From an uncultured Lachnospiraceae bacterium (GTDB lineage: Bacteria > Bacillota > Clostridia > Lachnospirales > Lachnospiraceae), in NCBI GenBank assembly GCA_910577735.1, contig CAJTOO010000013.1, positions 1 to 64,000 of the forward strand: a DNA stretch of 64,000 nucleotides. Reading direction: 5' to 3'. The notes beneath the pieces are model-generated. The model made no database searches. It was not told where the DNA came from and saw only the letters and a list, made by a program, of their open reading frames with translations. Of this stretch, positions 49,628 through 58,828 are shown one piece after another. Both the position numbers and the translations under genes were made by a program. Positions within the stretch are counted from its first letter, which is position 1. The number at the start of each line of letters is the position of its first letter.

Positions 49628-50602
49628 ATGTGTTTCGTGACAGAGATGAAAGCTAAAGTAATAAAAGGGGAATGGATTGACAGGCAGGAAGCCCTGCGGC
49701 TTGCAAAGGATCCGCTTGTTAAGCTGCAGGAGGCGGCAGATGAGATCCGTGAGAAGGTATGCGGAGACGGGTTTGATATCTGTACGATTGTCAACGGCAA
49801 GTGCGGCAGATGTTCTGAGGATTGCAAGTACTGTGCACAGAGTGCCCATTATCATACGGCCTGTGAAGAGAGTTATCCTTTACTTTCCACGGAGGAATTG
49901 GTGGCGGGAGCCAAACATAATGAGAGACAGGGCGTGCTGCGGTATTCCATTGTCACATCCGGCAAGCGTCTTTCGGAGCAGGAAGTGGAGCAGGTGTGTG
50001 AGAGCATCCGCCGGATTAAGGAAGAAACTTCCATAGAGGTGTGCGTGTCTTTCGGTCTGTTGGATGAGACGCAGTTTCGTAAGATAAAGGCGGCGGGGGC
50101 ATCAAGGGTACACTGTAACCTGGAATCGTCGGCAAGATATTTTCCGTCAGTCTGTACCACACATACCTATGAGGAGAAGATAGAGACGCTTAAGGCGGCG
50201 AAACGAGCGGGATTGTCCATTTGTTCCGGCGGGATTCTGGGACTGGGAGAGACCATGGAGGATCGGATTGACATGGTACTGACGGCCAGGGAGCTGGGCG
50301 TTAAGTCCATTCCGGTGAATCTCTTAAATCCGATTCCGGGAACGCCTTACGAGAAGATGAAACCGCTTACCAATGAGGAGGCATGCCGTTGTGTGGCACT
50401 GTTCCGGTTCCTGATTCCAGATGCATCCATCAGGCTGGCAGGCGGCAGAGGCCTGGTGGGAGATAAGGGAGAAGCCTGTTTCAAAAGCGGCGCCAATGCA
50501 GCTATTTCGGGAGATATGCTGACTACGGCAGGCATCACGGTGGAGACAGACATGGAACTCATACATAGATTAGGATTCGAGGTGAAATGCTGCCATGGCT
50601 AA
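49628..50602 (+). CDS. bioB: Biotin synthase
   Basis: Radical SAM enzyme inserting sulfur into dethiobiotin. 324 residues from ATG 49628 (GGGAGG upstream). The [4Fe-4S] site CSEDCKYC is near residue 51-58 in the GKCGRCSEDCKYCAQSAHY context; later Cys residues (CNLESS, CSGGILGLGE) and Arg in IRLAGGRG supply the second cluster ligands and substrate contacts. It overlaps bioD by 8 bases. Confidence 0.96.
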   Translation: MCFVTEMKAKVIKGEWIDRQEALRLAKDPLVKLQEAADEIREKVCGDGFDICTIVNGKCGRCSEDCKYCAQSAHYHTACEESYPLLSTEELVAGAKHNERQGVLRYSIVTSGKRLSEQEVEQVCESIRRIKEETSIEVCVSFGLLDETQFRKIKAAGASRVHCNLESSARYFPSVCTTHTYEEKIETLKAAKRAGLSICSGGILGLGETMEDRIDMVLTARELGVKSIPVNLLNPIPGTPYEKMKPLTNEEACRCVALFRFLIPDASIRLAGGRGLVGDKGEACFKSGANAAISGDMLTTAGITVETDMELIHRLGFEVKCCHG

Positions 50603-51281
50603 GAAAATTTTTATTACCGGAACGGGTACGGATGTGGGCAAGACTTTTGTGACAGGTCTGCTTATCAGGAAGTTGAAAGAAAATGGATTACATGCCGCCT
50701 ATTATAAGGCGGCCATGAGCGGCAACGAGCGGACGAAGGAAGGGACACTGCTTCCCGGAGACGCTTTGCATGTAAAGACCGTGTCGGGTATCCAACAGCC
50801 TCTTGCACAGATGTGTCCTTATGTCTATGAAGCGGCGGTCTCACCGCATCTGGCTTCACGCATAGAGGGCAATCCGGTGGACCTTAAAGAGGTGGTAAAG
50901 GGGTTTGAGGAAGTCTGCCGGCAGTATGACTATGTGACCATGGAGGGCAGCGGGGGTATCCTGTGTCCCATCTGCTTTGATGAGAAAGAAATATGGCTGG
51001 AAGATGTGATCAGACAGTTAGGCCTGTCCAGTCTGCTTGTGGCGGATGCAGGGCTTGGCACTATCAACAGTGTAGTGCTGACCGTAGAATATATGCGGGC
51101 CAGGAAGCTTCCGGTAAAGGGCATTATCTTCAATCGTTTTCATCCCCAGGACAGGATGGAGGAAGACAATCTGCGCATGTGTGAATACAGGACGAAGCTG
51201 CCGGTATTGGCTTGTGTGGAAGATGGCAGCGGAGAACTGGATATCCCTTTAGAGAAGCTGACTGCACTGTATGACGGGTAA
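50595..51281 (+). CDS. bioD: Dethiobiotin synthetase
   Basis: ATP-dependent carboxylation of DAPA to dethiobiotin. 228 residues. P-loop GTGTDVGKTF (about 7-16), substrate Lys in YYKAAMSG, and MEGSGGILCPI mid-chain. GAGGTG lies 8 bases before the ATG inside the end of bioB. A 10-base tandem repeat separates it from bioA. Confidence 0.95.
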   Translation: MAKKIFITGTGTDVGKTFVTGLLIRKLKENGLHAAYYKAAMSGNERTKEGTLLPGDALHVKTVSGIQQPLAQMCPYVYEAAVSPHLASRIEGNPVDLKEVVKGFEEVCRQYDYVTMEGSGGILCPICFDEKEIWLEDVIRQLGLSSLLVADAGLGTINSVVLTVEYMRARKLPVKGIIFNRFHPQDRMEEDNLRMCEYRTKLPVLACVEDGSGELDIPLEKLTALYDG

Positions 51282-51300
51282 AGAGCCCGGCAGAACTTAC

Positions 51301-51340
51301 AGGACAGATAGGGATAGATAGGAACAGATAGAAACAGATA
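51301..51340 (+). repeat. Four tandem 10-base repeats
   Basis: Units AGGACAGATA, GGGATAGATA, GGAACAGATA, GAAACAGATA in the bioD-bioA gap. A short variable repeat that may vary in copy number between strains; no regulatory role is evident. Confidence 0.75.
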
Positions 51341-51399
51341 GAGATTGTGCCCCTGTTGAGGTCTGAAATATGTGAATGTGTCAAAGGAGATAAAGGATT

Positions 51400-52596
51400 A
51401 TGATCTGGTATCCGTATCAGCAGATGAAAACCATGAAAGAGCCCTATAAAATCATAGATGCCGAGGGTGTATATCTTAAGACAGAGGAGCGGGAGATGAT
51501 TGATTCCATTTCCTCCTGGTGGAGCGTGATTCATGGTTATAAACATCCGGCGCTCACTGAGGCAATCAAGTATCAGGCGGATCATTTCTGTCATGTGATG
51601 CTGGGAGGGCTGACGCATGAGCCGGTGCAGCGGCTGGCAGATAAGCTTAAGAGTTTCCTGCCGGGAGACTTGGATTACAGTTTCTTTTCCGATTCCGGAA
51701 GCGTGGCTGTGGAAGTAGCCTTGAAAATGGCTTTGCAATATTATGTAAACCAAGGAGAGATGGAGAGAACGAAGATACTTTCTCTGACCCATGCCTATCA
51801 TGGAGATACCTTCAAGACCATGGAAGTGGGAGATGATGAAGACTATCATTTTATCCTGGAAGCGTATGGGGAGAAGAAGGATGTGATTCATGTTCCCACA
51901 CAGATACCGGCTTTGGAGCAGGCTTTTGAGAGGTATCACAGAGAATTGAACTGCTTTATCGTGGAACCGCTCTTACAGGGAGCGGGCGGGATGAGAATGT
52001 ATGATAGTTCTTTCCTGGTAAGGGCCAGGGAGCTTTGTGACAGGTATGATGTTCTGCTCATCTTTGATGAGGTGGCTACCGGATTTGGGCGCACTGGCAA
52101 CCGTTTTGTGGCAGATTTGGTACAGCCGGACATCCTGGTGCTTGGTAAGGCTCTGACAGGCGGTTATATCGGACATGCGGTCACAGTGGCCAACCGGAAG
52201 GTATACCATGGCTTTTACAGCGATGATGCGGATAAGGCACTGATGCACGGTCCTACCTTTATGGGAAATGCGCTGGCATGCAGTGTTGCGCTGAAATCCA
52301 TAGAACTGTTTGAACAAGAAAATTATATGTCTAAAATATCCCGCATTGAGGAAATTACCAGACGGGAGATGACAGGGTTTACGGATGACAGGATCAGGGA
52401 AGTCAGGATCATGGGCGGGTGTGTCTGTGTGGAAGTAAAGGATGGGGCCGTGCTCAGGGGATATCAGCAGTTTGCCTATGAGCGAGGTATATTCAGCCGT
52501 CCTTTCTTAAACTGTATGTATGCCATGGTACCCTACATTATAGCAGAGGAAGAACTGGTCAGGGTTCTGGATACGATGAAGGAATGGTTTACATAA
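51400..52596 (+). CDS. bioA: DAPA aminotransferase
   Basis: PLP-dependent adenosylmethionine-8-amino-7-oxononanoate aminotransferase, 398 residues. The N-terminus MIWYPYQQMKTMKEP fits BioA, as do SSWWSVIHGYKHP, DSGSVAVEVALKMA, the Asp in LLIFDEVATGFGRTG and the PLP Lys in LVLGKALTGGYIG. GGAG lies about 10 bases upstream. It makes DAPA from KAPA for BioD. No bioF, bioC, bioH or bioW is in the cluster. Confidence 0.94.
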   Translation: MIWYPYQQMKTMKEPYKIIDAEGVYLKTEEREMIDSISSWWSVIHGYKHPALTEAIKYQADHFCHVMLGGLTHEPVQRLADKLKSFLPGDLDYSFFSDSGSVAVEVALKMALQYYVNQGEMERTKILSLTHAYHGDTFKTMEVGDDEDYHFILEAYGEKKDVIHVPTQIPALEQAFERYHRELNCFIVEPLLQGAGGMRMYDSSFLVRARELCDRYDVLLIFDEVATGFGRTGNRFVADLVQPDILVLGKALTGGYIGHAVTVANRKVYHGFYSDDADKALMHGPTFMGNALACSVALKSIELFEQENYMSKISRIEEITRREMTGFTDDRIREVRIMGGCVCVEVKDGAVLRGYQQFAYERGIFSRPFLNCMYAMVPYIIAEEELVRVLDTMKEWFT

Positions 52597-52682
52597 GTAA
52601 AAAGCAATCTTGTAACACTACTTTTACTTATTCCGAATATATGTTATAGTAGTGATAAATGTCATGGAAAGGAATAAGATAT

Positions 52683-54182
52683 ATGTTAGTGCTTGTCAAG
52701 ACGTCCGCGGCATGTCTTTTATTTATGTTGTACATGATTGGTTTTTATTATAGAAAGCCTCATATTCCAATTAAGTCTACGAGAATATTTCAGTGGCTTA
52801 TTGCTGCGGCGGTAGTGAATTCTTCGTTTGATCTGATTACCATCTGTACGGTGAATCACAGAGATGTGGTTCCCGATTCGGCAAATCTGACTGCGCATAT
52901 CGTTTATTTGCTGTCTATCCTGGGATATATTTATTTTTTGTTCTTGTATATGAGAAGCTATCTGGAAATTCATCTTAAATTTTCCAGGGTGGTAAGAATA
53001 CTCCACAGTCTGCCGGTTGCGGTATCGACTGTGGGAATTTTAGTGCTGCCAATTACTTATGTACAGGGTAAAACAACAGACTATTCATTGGGGCCAAAGG
53101 CCTATGCGCTGTACGCAAGTCTGGTGATATATCTGATTCTGATCCTGTATTATAGTCTTCGTTACTGGGGGATTATGGATGGAGATAAAAGGATGGCCAT
53201 CATACTTGCGGTACCTATCTATGTAGCCGCGGCCCTGATTCAGATGTTGATTCCGGAGACCTTAGTGGCGGTGGTCTGTTCAACCCTCATACTTCTGGGA
53301 CTGATACTTAGTAATGAGAATACGGAAAAATATGTGGATGAGAAGACCACATTGTTTAACCAGTATTCTTTTGAAAAGGTGCTGGAGGAGTTTGCGTTTG
53401 AGAAACAGAACCTTGTCATTGCCATTCTTTGTTTTTGCAGGACGGAGAATCACCTGGACTGGAGAGAGGATGTTGAGATTTTAAATGATATCCATAAGGA
53501 GATAAGACAATATCATCTGTATGGGTATCGAGTGGGTGAAAATGGTGTGGTATTTATCAGCAGTACAGAGGAGAAGGCACAGACCGTGCTTGAAAGAGTC
53601 AAAAGGAACATTGAAACCAAGTATGATAAAGAGACCGTAAGTATAGAGACAAAAGTGCTGACGGGAGACAGTACGGCTGATAAATACAACTGCATGCGAA
53701 ACCTTATTTCTTTCTGTACAGAGGTGGGAAGCCGTCTTGCCTATATTGATTATCTGACAAATATTTATAATCGCAACGCTTTGGAACGGGACCTGAATAA
53801 GCAGCAGGAAAATGGAAATCACAGTATCTATTATTTTATTGCTGATTTAAATGACCTGAAATTGGTCAATGATTCGCTGGGCCATTCTGCCGGAGACAAA
53901 TTGCTGCAGGGGTTTGCCCGCCTGTTAGCAGATGCAGTTGGTGAAAGCGGCAGGGCATACCGACAGGGCGGCGATGAATTTGCGCTTCTCTGTGGTAAAA
54001 ATGCACAGGAATTTATACAGGAGCTGGAGAAAAAGTGCAGTACGTATAATCAATCCAGCGCAGTACCCATCAGTTACGCCATCGGATACTGTCTGCTTGA
54101 GGAGGAAGGATTCCGGGATGTGGCGGATCAGATGATGTATGAGGATAAAAGACGCAAAAAGCAACTATTACACAGCAGATAG
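52683..54182 (+). CDS. Membrane diguanylate cyclase with tandem GGDEF domains
   Basis: 499 residues from ATG 52683 (AAAGGA about 9 bases upstream). Residues 1-215 hold about seven membrane helices. About 225-360 looks like a degenerate GGDEF domain: DEKTTLFNQYSFEKVLEEF, with GYRVGENGVVFIS where the active loop should be. About 365-497 is a complete GGDEF domain: DYLTNIYNRNALERDLNK and AYRQGGDEFALLCG. The second should make c-di-GMP; no RxxD inhibitory site is seen at the usual place. The next gene on the opposite strand also encodes a seven-helix-like membrane protein. Likely an envelope signal transducer. Confidence 0.87.
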   Translation: MLVLVKTSAACLLFMLYMIGFYYRKPHIPIKSTRIFQWLIAAAVVNSSFDLITICTVNHRDVVPDSANLTAHIVYLLSILGYIYFLFLYMRSYLEIHLKFSRVVRILHSLPVAVSTVGILVLPITYVQGKTTDYSLGPKAYALYASLVIYLILILYYSLRYWGIMDGDKRMAIILAVPIYVAAALIQMLIPETLVAVVCSTLILLGLILSNENTEKYVDEKTTLFNQYSFEKVLEEFAFEKQNLVIAILCFCRTENHLDWREDVEILNDIHKEIRQYHLYGYRVGENGVVFISSTEEKAQTVLERVKRNIETKYDKETVSIETKVLTGDSTADKYNCMRNLISFCTEVGSRLAYIDYLTNIYNRNALERDLNKQQENGNHSIYYFIADLNDLKLVNDSLGHSAGDKLLQGFARLLADAVGESGRAYRQGGDEFALLCGKNAQEFIQELEKKCSTYNQSSAVPISYAIGYCLLEEEGFRDVADQMMYEDKRRKKQLLHSR

Positions 54183-54230
54183 AGTCCTGCTTTTATAAGC
54201 GTGGGAAATGGAAAGAGAAAGCGATGTAAA

Positions 54231-54920
54231 CTATACAGGCGAATCTGTGCTGGCGGCTCTTCCTTCCCGAAGCATTGCAAGTAAACCAATGGTAATGGTC
54301 CACACATAGGCACAGGTTTTGGGAATCATAAGCATACCGATCATTGGAACCCGGTCAGCCCAGAGCACAACTGGAATATAGAAACCGAAACTGAGGACGA
54401 TCGTCAGCCACATATGTTGGAACGGAATGTCCTCTTGTTTTTTAGCACTCTTATAAAACAGGACAATGATCAGCAGCCCCAATAACGCAAAGGGAATGTT
54501 GCGGTAAACGCCCCAAGAGAGAGGCGCATCTGCACGTAACCACATGTTCTGCGGGAAGAGGCAAAGAATAACACGCGCCATGGACAGCAGGTATACCATA
54601 AGTGTGATTGCCTGACAGCCTTTGATGTGATACCGTATTCTCCATACATAATACAGGAGGATATAAAAGACCGTCATGGTAATGGAAGTGATGAGCTTCC
54701 CGGCGCCTAAGGATACGGTGAAGTTCTCTAAGCCCGTGGTGCAAAGGGCCACAGCCCGCGGGATTAAGTGGAAGGAATCACCAGCCCCAAGGACGATGGC
54801 CATGATACCGAATAAGCGGTACTGTCTGTTGCCTTGATTTTTGGTTATCATTACGATTCCCATCGTGATTACGGTTACTAAATATACGACGTCAAACAGG
54901 GTTTCTGCGATGGCCTGCAT
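54231..54920 (-). CDS. Polytopic membrane protein of unknown function
   Basis: 229 residues with seven hydrophobic segments and a short basic C-terminus (LREGRAASTD). Notable residues inside the helices are GAGDSFHLIPR (about 46-56). No transporter or enzyme signature known to me. GAAGG precedes the ATG. Convergent with the GGDEF gene and divergent from a small membrane protein. Similar 7-helix proteins are widespread in Lachnospiraceae but uncharacterised. Confidence 0.7.
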   Translation of the reverse strand: MQAIAETLFDVVYLVTVITMGIVMITKNQGNRQYRLFGIMAIVLGAGDSFHLIPRAVALCTTGLENFTVSLGAGKLITSITMTVFYILLYYVWRIRYHIKGCQAITLMVYLLSMARVILCLFPQNMWLRADAPLSWGVYRNIPFALLGLLIIVLFYKSAKKQEDIPFQHMWLTIVLSFGFYIPVVLWADRVPMIGMLMIPKTCAYVWTITIGLLAMLREGRAASTDSPV

Positions 54921-55128
54921 AAGGTTACCTTCTTTCTACTACAATTTAATATAATACTTATACTAAGTTTCCCATGGTGTGTCAAGAGCGTGGAGGATAT
55001 CTGGCTGATAGATTAAGAAGACTGTTCATATTGTAAAGAAGAGTGTTTCGTGATATTATGATACAAAGCTTGTTTTAAAGAAACCAGGGTAACACGTTGT
55101 GCCAAACAGGTAAGAGGGAGACTGCATC

Positions 55129-55377
55129 ATGAAAAAGTTATTTGAGTATGCTGACAGATATATACAGCGAAGCACATGGAAGGACTTGGCACTGCTTAAA
55201 TTCTGCCTTTTTGCAATCGGCGTTATGGTCGGCATGCAGATACCTGCAAAGAACAGGAAACCGGTAAGGATACTTGCAGCGGTGGTTTTTGTGGCTGCCT
55301 ATATTCCCCTGATGACAAAATTCCTTTCCATAATTGTGGAAGGTGATACGACTGAAGCCTTGGACCTTCTTTCTTAG
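55129..55377 (+). CDS. Small two-helix membrane protein
   Basis: 82 residues with two membrane helices (about 23-38 and 48-66). The sequence KKLFEYADRYIQRSTWKDLA followed by LLKFCLFAIGVMVGM matches a conserved Firmicutes small protein often labelled permease of phosphate ABC transporter, a label not supported by any evidence I see here. GGGAG precedes the ATG. Followed 40 bases on by a GNAT gene. Confidence 0.75.
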   Translation: MKKLFEYADRYIQRSTWKDLALLKFCLFAIGVMVGMQIPAKNRKPVRILAAVVFVAAYIPLMTKFLSIIVEGDTTEALDLLS

Positions 55378-55417
55378 TGGGTAATCATGCAGAGTGTAGT
55401 GTGGGGAACGGGCCGCC

Positions 55418-55840
55418 ATGACAGGAATCAGATATGTGCAGAAAGAAGACGAGAATTTTTGGTTCACGCTGGACAGACATTTGCCAAAGGAAGAATTTAT
55501 AAATAAAGTGCGTGACAAAAGAGGGTATATTTTAATGGAAGAAGATTATCCCGTCGGCTTGCTGAGATATAATCTTTTCTGGGATAATACGCCCTTTTGT
55601 ACCATGCTTTTTGTAGATGAAAAGTATCAGAACAGAGGTTATGGCACAAGACTCATGGCGCATTGGGAAAGGGATATGAAATCACAAGGATACGGCATGG
55701 TCCTTATATCCACACAAGTGGATGAAACTGCGCAGCATTTTTACAGAAGACTTGGTTATCATGATTGCGGAGGATTTGTGATCGATGTACCAGGCCATGA
55801 ACAGCCCATGGAGCTGTTCATGGTTAAATCCATTTCATAA
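55418..55840 (+). CDS. GNAT family N-acetyltransferase
   Basis: 140 residues. Motif A is LFVDEKYQNRGYGTRLMAHW (about 66-85), followed by QVDETAQHFYRRLGYHDCGGF, the C-terminal fold signature. Substrate unknown. A clear terminator follows. Confidence 0.86.
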   Translation: MTGIRYVQKEDENFWFTLDRHLPKEEFINKVRDKRGYILMEEDYPVGLLRYNLFWDNTPFCTMLFVDEKYQNRGYGTRLMAHWERDMKSQGYGMVLISTQVDETAQHFYRRLGYHDCGGFVIDVPGHEQPMELFMVKSIS

Positions 55841-55854
55841 AGAATAGAAAATCG

Positions 55855-55890
55855 AGCCAGACGGTAGAGCATCCGTCTGGCTTCTTTCTA
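55855..55890 (+). terminator. Rho-independent terminator
   Basis: Stem AGCCAGACGG / CCGTCTGGCT, 8-base loop, then TCTTTCT. Confidence 0.85.
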
Positions 55891-55956
55891 TGCTGACATA
55901 CCATCAGCAGCAAATTCTCTACCAATCTGTTTCTATGATATTTTACCAGAAAGTCC

Positions 55957-55985
55957 TTGACTGTACAGCTACTGTACGGTATATG
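55957..55985 (+). promoter_or_regulatory. Promoter candidate for the MATE gene with spacer repeats
   Basis: TTGACT (55957-55962), 17 bases, TATATG (55980-55985). The spacer region contains ACTGTACAGCT followed by ACTGTACGGT, an 11-base tandem repeat that may be a repressor site. Confidence 0.4.
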
Positions 55986-56115
55986 ATTTCAGAGAAAAGC
56001 AGAAACAGAGGAAAACAGAGAAAGACTGAGACAAAAGAGACAGAACCCCCAAAAAGTCAGAGAAGAATCAAAGTTGCAGCTCACATTTTGTGAGGCGCTT
56101 TGGAATGGAGGAGAA

Positions 56116-57447
56116 ATGGAAGACCAAAATGTATATGGAAAACCTGTAACGTTAAAAAATATTTTAAAGTTTGCGGTCCCTACGATTGCCATGACCGTAT
56201 TTATGTCCTTTTATACCATGGTGGACGGTCTGTTTGTATCCAACCTGATTGGCACCAATGCGCTGTCAGCCATCAATCTGACGGCGCCGGTGATTCAGCT
56301 TGTGACAGCGATTTCTACCATGCTTGCCACAGGCGGCAGTGCTGTAATTATGAAGAAGATGGGAGAACAGAAGAAGGAGGAGGCGAAAGAGGACTTTACG
56401 TTTCTGATTCTGGTGAATGTATTGGTGGGCTTTGTCATGTGCCTGCTGGGCTATCTGTTGATGGAGCGCATATTTGCCGGTATGAATCTCTCCAAGGATG
56501 TGGCCGGATATTGCGTGGAATACTTGAGCCGCTATCTGGTGTTCACGGTTCCGATTCTGTTGATGAATAACTTTACTCTGTACATGATTGCCAGCGAGAA
56601 GGCAACCCTTTCCCTGCTGTGTTCTGTCACAGGCGGTGTCTTAAATATGGTGCTTGATTATGTGTTCCTTGCAGGGTTTCATAGGGGAATAGGCGGCGCG
56701 GCGACAGCAACCGGATTGGGATATTCTGTGACGGCGGTTGTGGGACTGGTGGTCTTTAGCAGGAAAAAGAGTCTGCTGCACTTTAAGAAGCTGGTATGCC
56801 GCTTTAAGGTTCTTATGAATGCAGCGTCCAATGGCTGTTCTGAGATGGCTACGGCGCTTGTAACGGGTATTATCACCATGATGTTTAACTGGACCATGCT
56901 TCATTATGTGGGAGAGGACGGGGTGGCAGCTGTTACCATCATCATGTATGTATTAATGTTTGCCAGTTCTTTGTATACAGGGTATTCTTATGGTGTGGCG
57001 CCTATGCTCAGCTTTTATGATGGAGAACGAAATTTTGAGAAGCTTAAGAAACTGGTTTTGCTCAGTCTGCGTGTGATTGCAGTAATTTCCGTAGTGACAG
57101 TGACGGTGTCTCTTGTGATGACCAAACCATTGGTATCCATATTTGCCCGTCCGGATAATCCGGTGTATAATCTGGCTGTAACGGGCAATAGAATCTGTAC
57201 GATAGCGTTATTCTTTGTGGGCTTTAATATTTTTGCCAGCGGGATGTTTACCGCATTGTCAAATGGGGTGGTCTCCGCGGTTCTGGCATTTTCCAGATCC
57301 TTTGTCTTTATGATGATTACCATGATTGTGCTGCCGCTTATTCTGGGTGTAAACGGCATCTGGCTGGCAACGCCGACGGCAGAACTGATGGCACTGGTCC
57401 TGGCTGTCTGTATGTTCTTTAACTATAAGAAACGATACGGCTATTGA
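56116..57447 (+). CDS. MATE family efflux transporter
   Basis: 443 residues with 12 membrane helices. Start at ATG 56116 with GGAGGAG upstream; the frame from 56074 lacks a site. MSFYTMVDGLFVSNLIGTNA and the LSAINLTAPVIQLVTAIS segment that follows match the DinF/NorM-like group common in Clostridia, distinct from the copy at 9377. The substrate is unknown. The next gene starts within 35 bases and probably shares the transcript. Confidence 0.92.
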   Translation: MEDQNVYGKPVTLKNILKFAVPTIAMTVFMSFYTMVDGLFVSNLIGTNALSAINLTAPVIQLVTAISTMLATGGSAVIMKKMGEQKKEEAKEDFTFLILVNVLVGFVMCLLGYLLMERIFAGMNLSKDVAGYCVEYLSRYLVFTVPILLMNNFTLYMIASEKATLSLLCSVTGGVLNMVLDYVFLAGFHRGIGGAATATGLGYSVTAVVGLVVFSRKKSLLHFKKLVCRFKVLMNAASNGCSEMATALVTGIITMMFNWTMLHYVGEDGVAAVTIIMYVLMFASSLYTGYSYGVAPMLSFYDGERNFEKLKKLVLLSLRVIAVISVVTVTVSLVMTKPLVSIFARPDNPVYNLAVTGNRICTIALFFVGFNIFASGMFTALSNGVVSAVLAFSRSFVFMMITMIVLPLILGVNGIWLATPTAELMALVLAVCMFFNYKKRYGY

Positions 57448-57478
57448 GACAAAAATGTGCGCAGAAATGGGGGATAAA

Positions 57479-58774
57479 TTGCATTACACATTTTATGAAT
57501 TGACAATGCTGCTTTTTGCCTATTCTTTTCTGGCGTGGCTTGCAGAGACGGTAGTGGCGACCATGAAGGAAAGAAATTTCAGGAATCGTGGGTTCTTATC
57601 CGGACCATTCTGTTTCCTGTATGGATTTACCGGTGTATTGCTCACGGTCTTTTTACAGGATTTAAGAAAGGATGCATTCTTCCTCTTTACAGGAAGTATG
57701 GCGGTAGCTACAGCGGTTCAGTGGTTTGCAGGGAAAACGCTGGAGAGGATTAACAGGAAAAAGTGGTGGGACTATTCTGGTAAAAGATGGAACTTTGACG
57801 GTTATATCTGTCTGCAATATTCGTTGTTCTGGGGACTTTTAGGACTGCTGGCAGTGCGTTATGGCAATGCTATCCTTCTGGGAGGCTATGAGCTTTTGCC
57901 GGAGCTTGCAAGGCGGGCAGCAGTCTGGGGGCTTATAGCAGTTGGCGTTATAGATCTTGCAGGTACTTTGCTGGCAGTATATCATATAGAAGAAAAGCTG
58001 CCGAGGCTGCTTGGTTGGAATCACAGGCTGCAGAGAGGAACCTATCGGCTTACTGCAAAAGTTGCGGGATATGTGGATAAGAGAATCGGCAGGTCTTATC
58101 CTTCTATTTGGCAGGATAAGACAGAAGAAAAGAGTGACGATAAATGCAGCTTCGCGCAGGTATTCTGGATGTTTGTGATAGGCGCTTTGGCAGGGGATGT
58201 GGTGGAGACCATATTCTGCCGAATTACGGCAGGCGTCTGGATGAGCAGAAGCAGTCTGGTGTGGGGACCGTTCAGTGTTGTATGGGGCCTGGCGATTGCG
58301 CTTGCGACCGTGCTTTTGTATAAGGATAGAGAGAAGCAGGACCGGCATATCTTCTGGGTTGGGTTTTTCCTGGGAGGTGCCTATGAGTACATCTGCAGCG
58401 TTTTTACAGAAATTATGTTTGGAAAGGTTTTCTGGGATTATAGTGCCATGCCTTTTAATCTGGGCGGACGAATCAATCTGCTCTATTGTTTCTTCTGGGG
58501 GATTGCGGCAGTTGTGTGGATCAAAGGGCTGTATCCTAAAGCTGCGCGTCTGATTGAAAGTGTCATGAAGCGCACGGGACAGATTCTGACCGTGATTTTG
58601 ATGGTGTTCATGGTTCTGGATATTCTGGTTTCCGTGCTGGCTTTGGTTCGTTATGATACGCGTGGGGCCGGTAAAGAACCCGTACATAGATGGGAACAGT
58701 CCATGGATGAATATTTTGGTGATGAGAGAATGGAACGGATTTATCCCAATGGAAAACCGAAGGGGGATTTGTGA
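57479..58774 (+). CDS. CmpB-type membrane protein, duplicated domain
   Basis: About 431 residues from TTG 57479, which has GGGGGA 4 bases upstream and gives the typical start (L)HYTFYELTMLLFAYSFLAW; ATG at 57455 is in frame with a poor site. The protein belongs to the putative ABC-transporter type IV (CmpB) family. The domain is present twice: about 1-145 with WNFDGYICLQYSLFWG and 225-370 with MPFNLGGRINLLYCFFWG, linked by a basic cytoplasmic stretch. Function is not established despite the family name, and no ATPase is adjacent. The C-terminal tail is charged. Confidence 0.78.
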   Translation: MHYTFYELTMLLFAYSFLAWLAETVVATMKERNFRNRGFLSGPFCFLYGFTGVLLTVFLQDLRKDAFFLFTGSMAVATAVQWFAGKTLERINRKKWWDYSGKRWNFDGYICLQYSLFWGLLGLLAVRYGNAILLGGYELLPELARRAAVWGLIAVGVIDLAGTLLAVYHIEEKLPRLLGWNHRLQRGTYRLTAKVAGYVDKRIGRSYPSIWQDKTEEKSDDKCSFAQVFWMFVIGALAGDVVETIFCRITAGVWMSRSSLVWGPFSVVWGLAIALATVLLYKDREKQDRHIFWVGFFLGGAYEYICSVFTEIMFGKVFWDYSAMPFNLGGRINLLYCFFWGIAAVVWIKGLYPKAARLIESVMKRTGQILTVILMVFMVLDILVSVLALVRYDTRGAGKEPVHRWEQSMDEYFGDERMERIYPNGKPKGDL

Positions 58775-58828
58775 GTAAAATCAGGAAGGTATCATGACCA
58801 AATGTGCCACGCTGGCCAAGGCTCTGCC

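Noticed and set aside
55129..55377. Phosphate ABC transporter permease label
   Set aside because: An 82-residue two-helix protein lacks the EAA loop and the size of a Pst permease.
57839..58687. 282-residue minus-strand ORF
   Set aside because: Antisense to the CmpB-type gene, whose membrane helices and duplicated motif are convincing.
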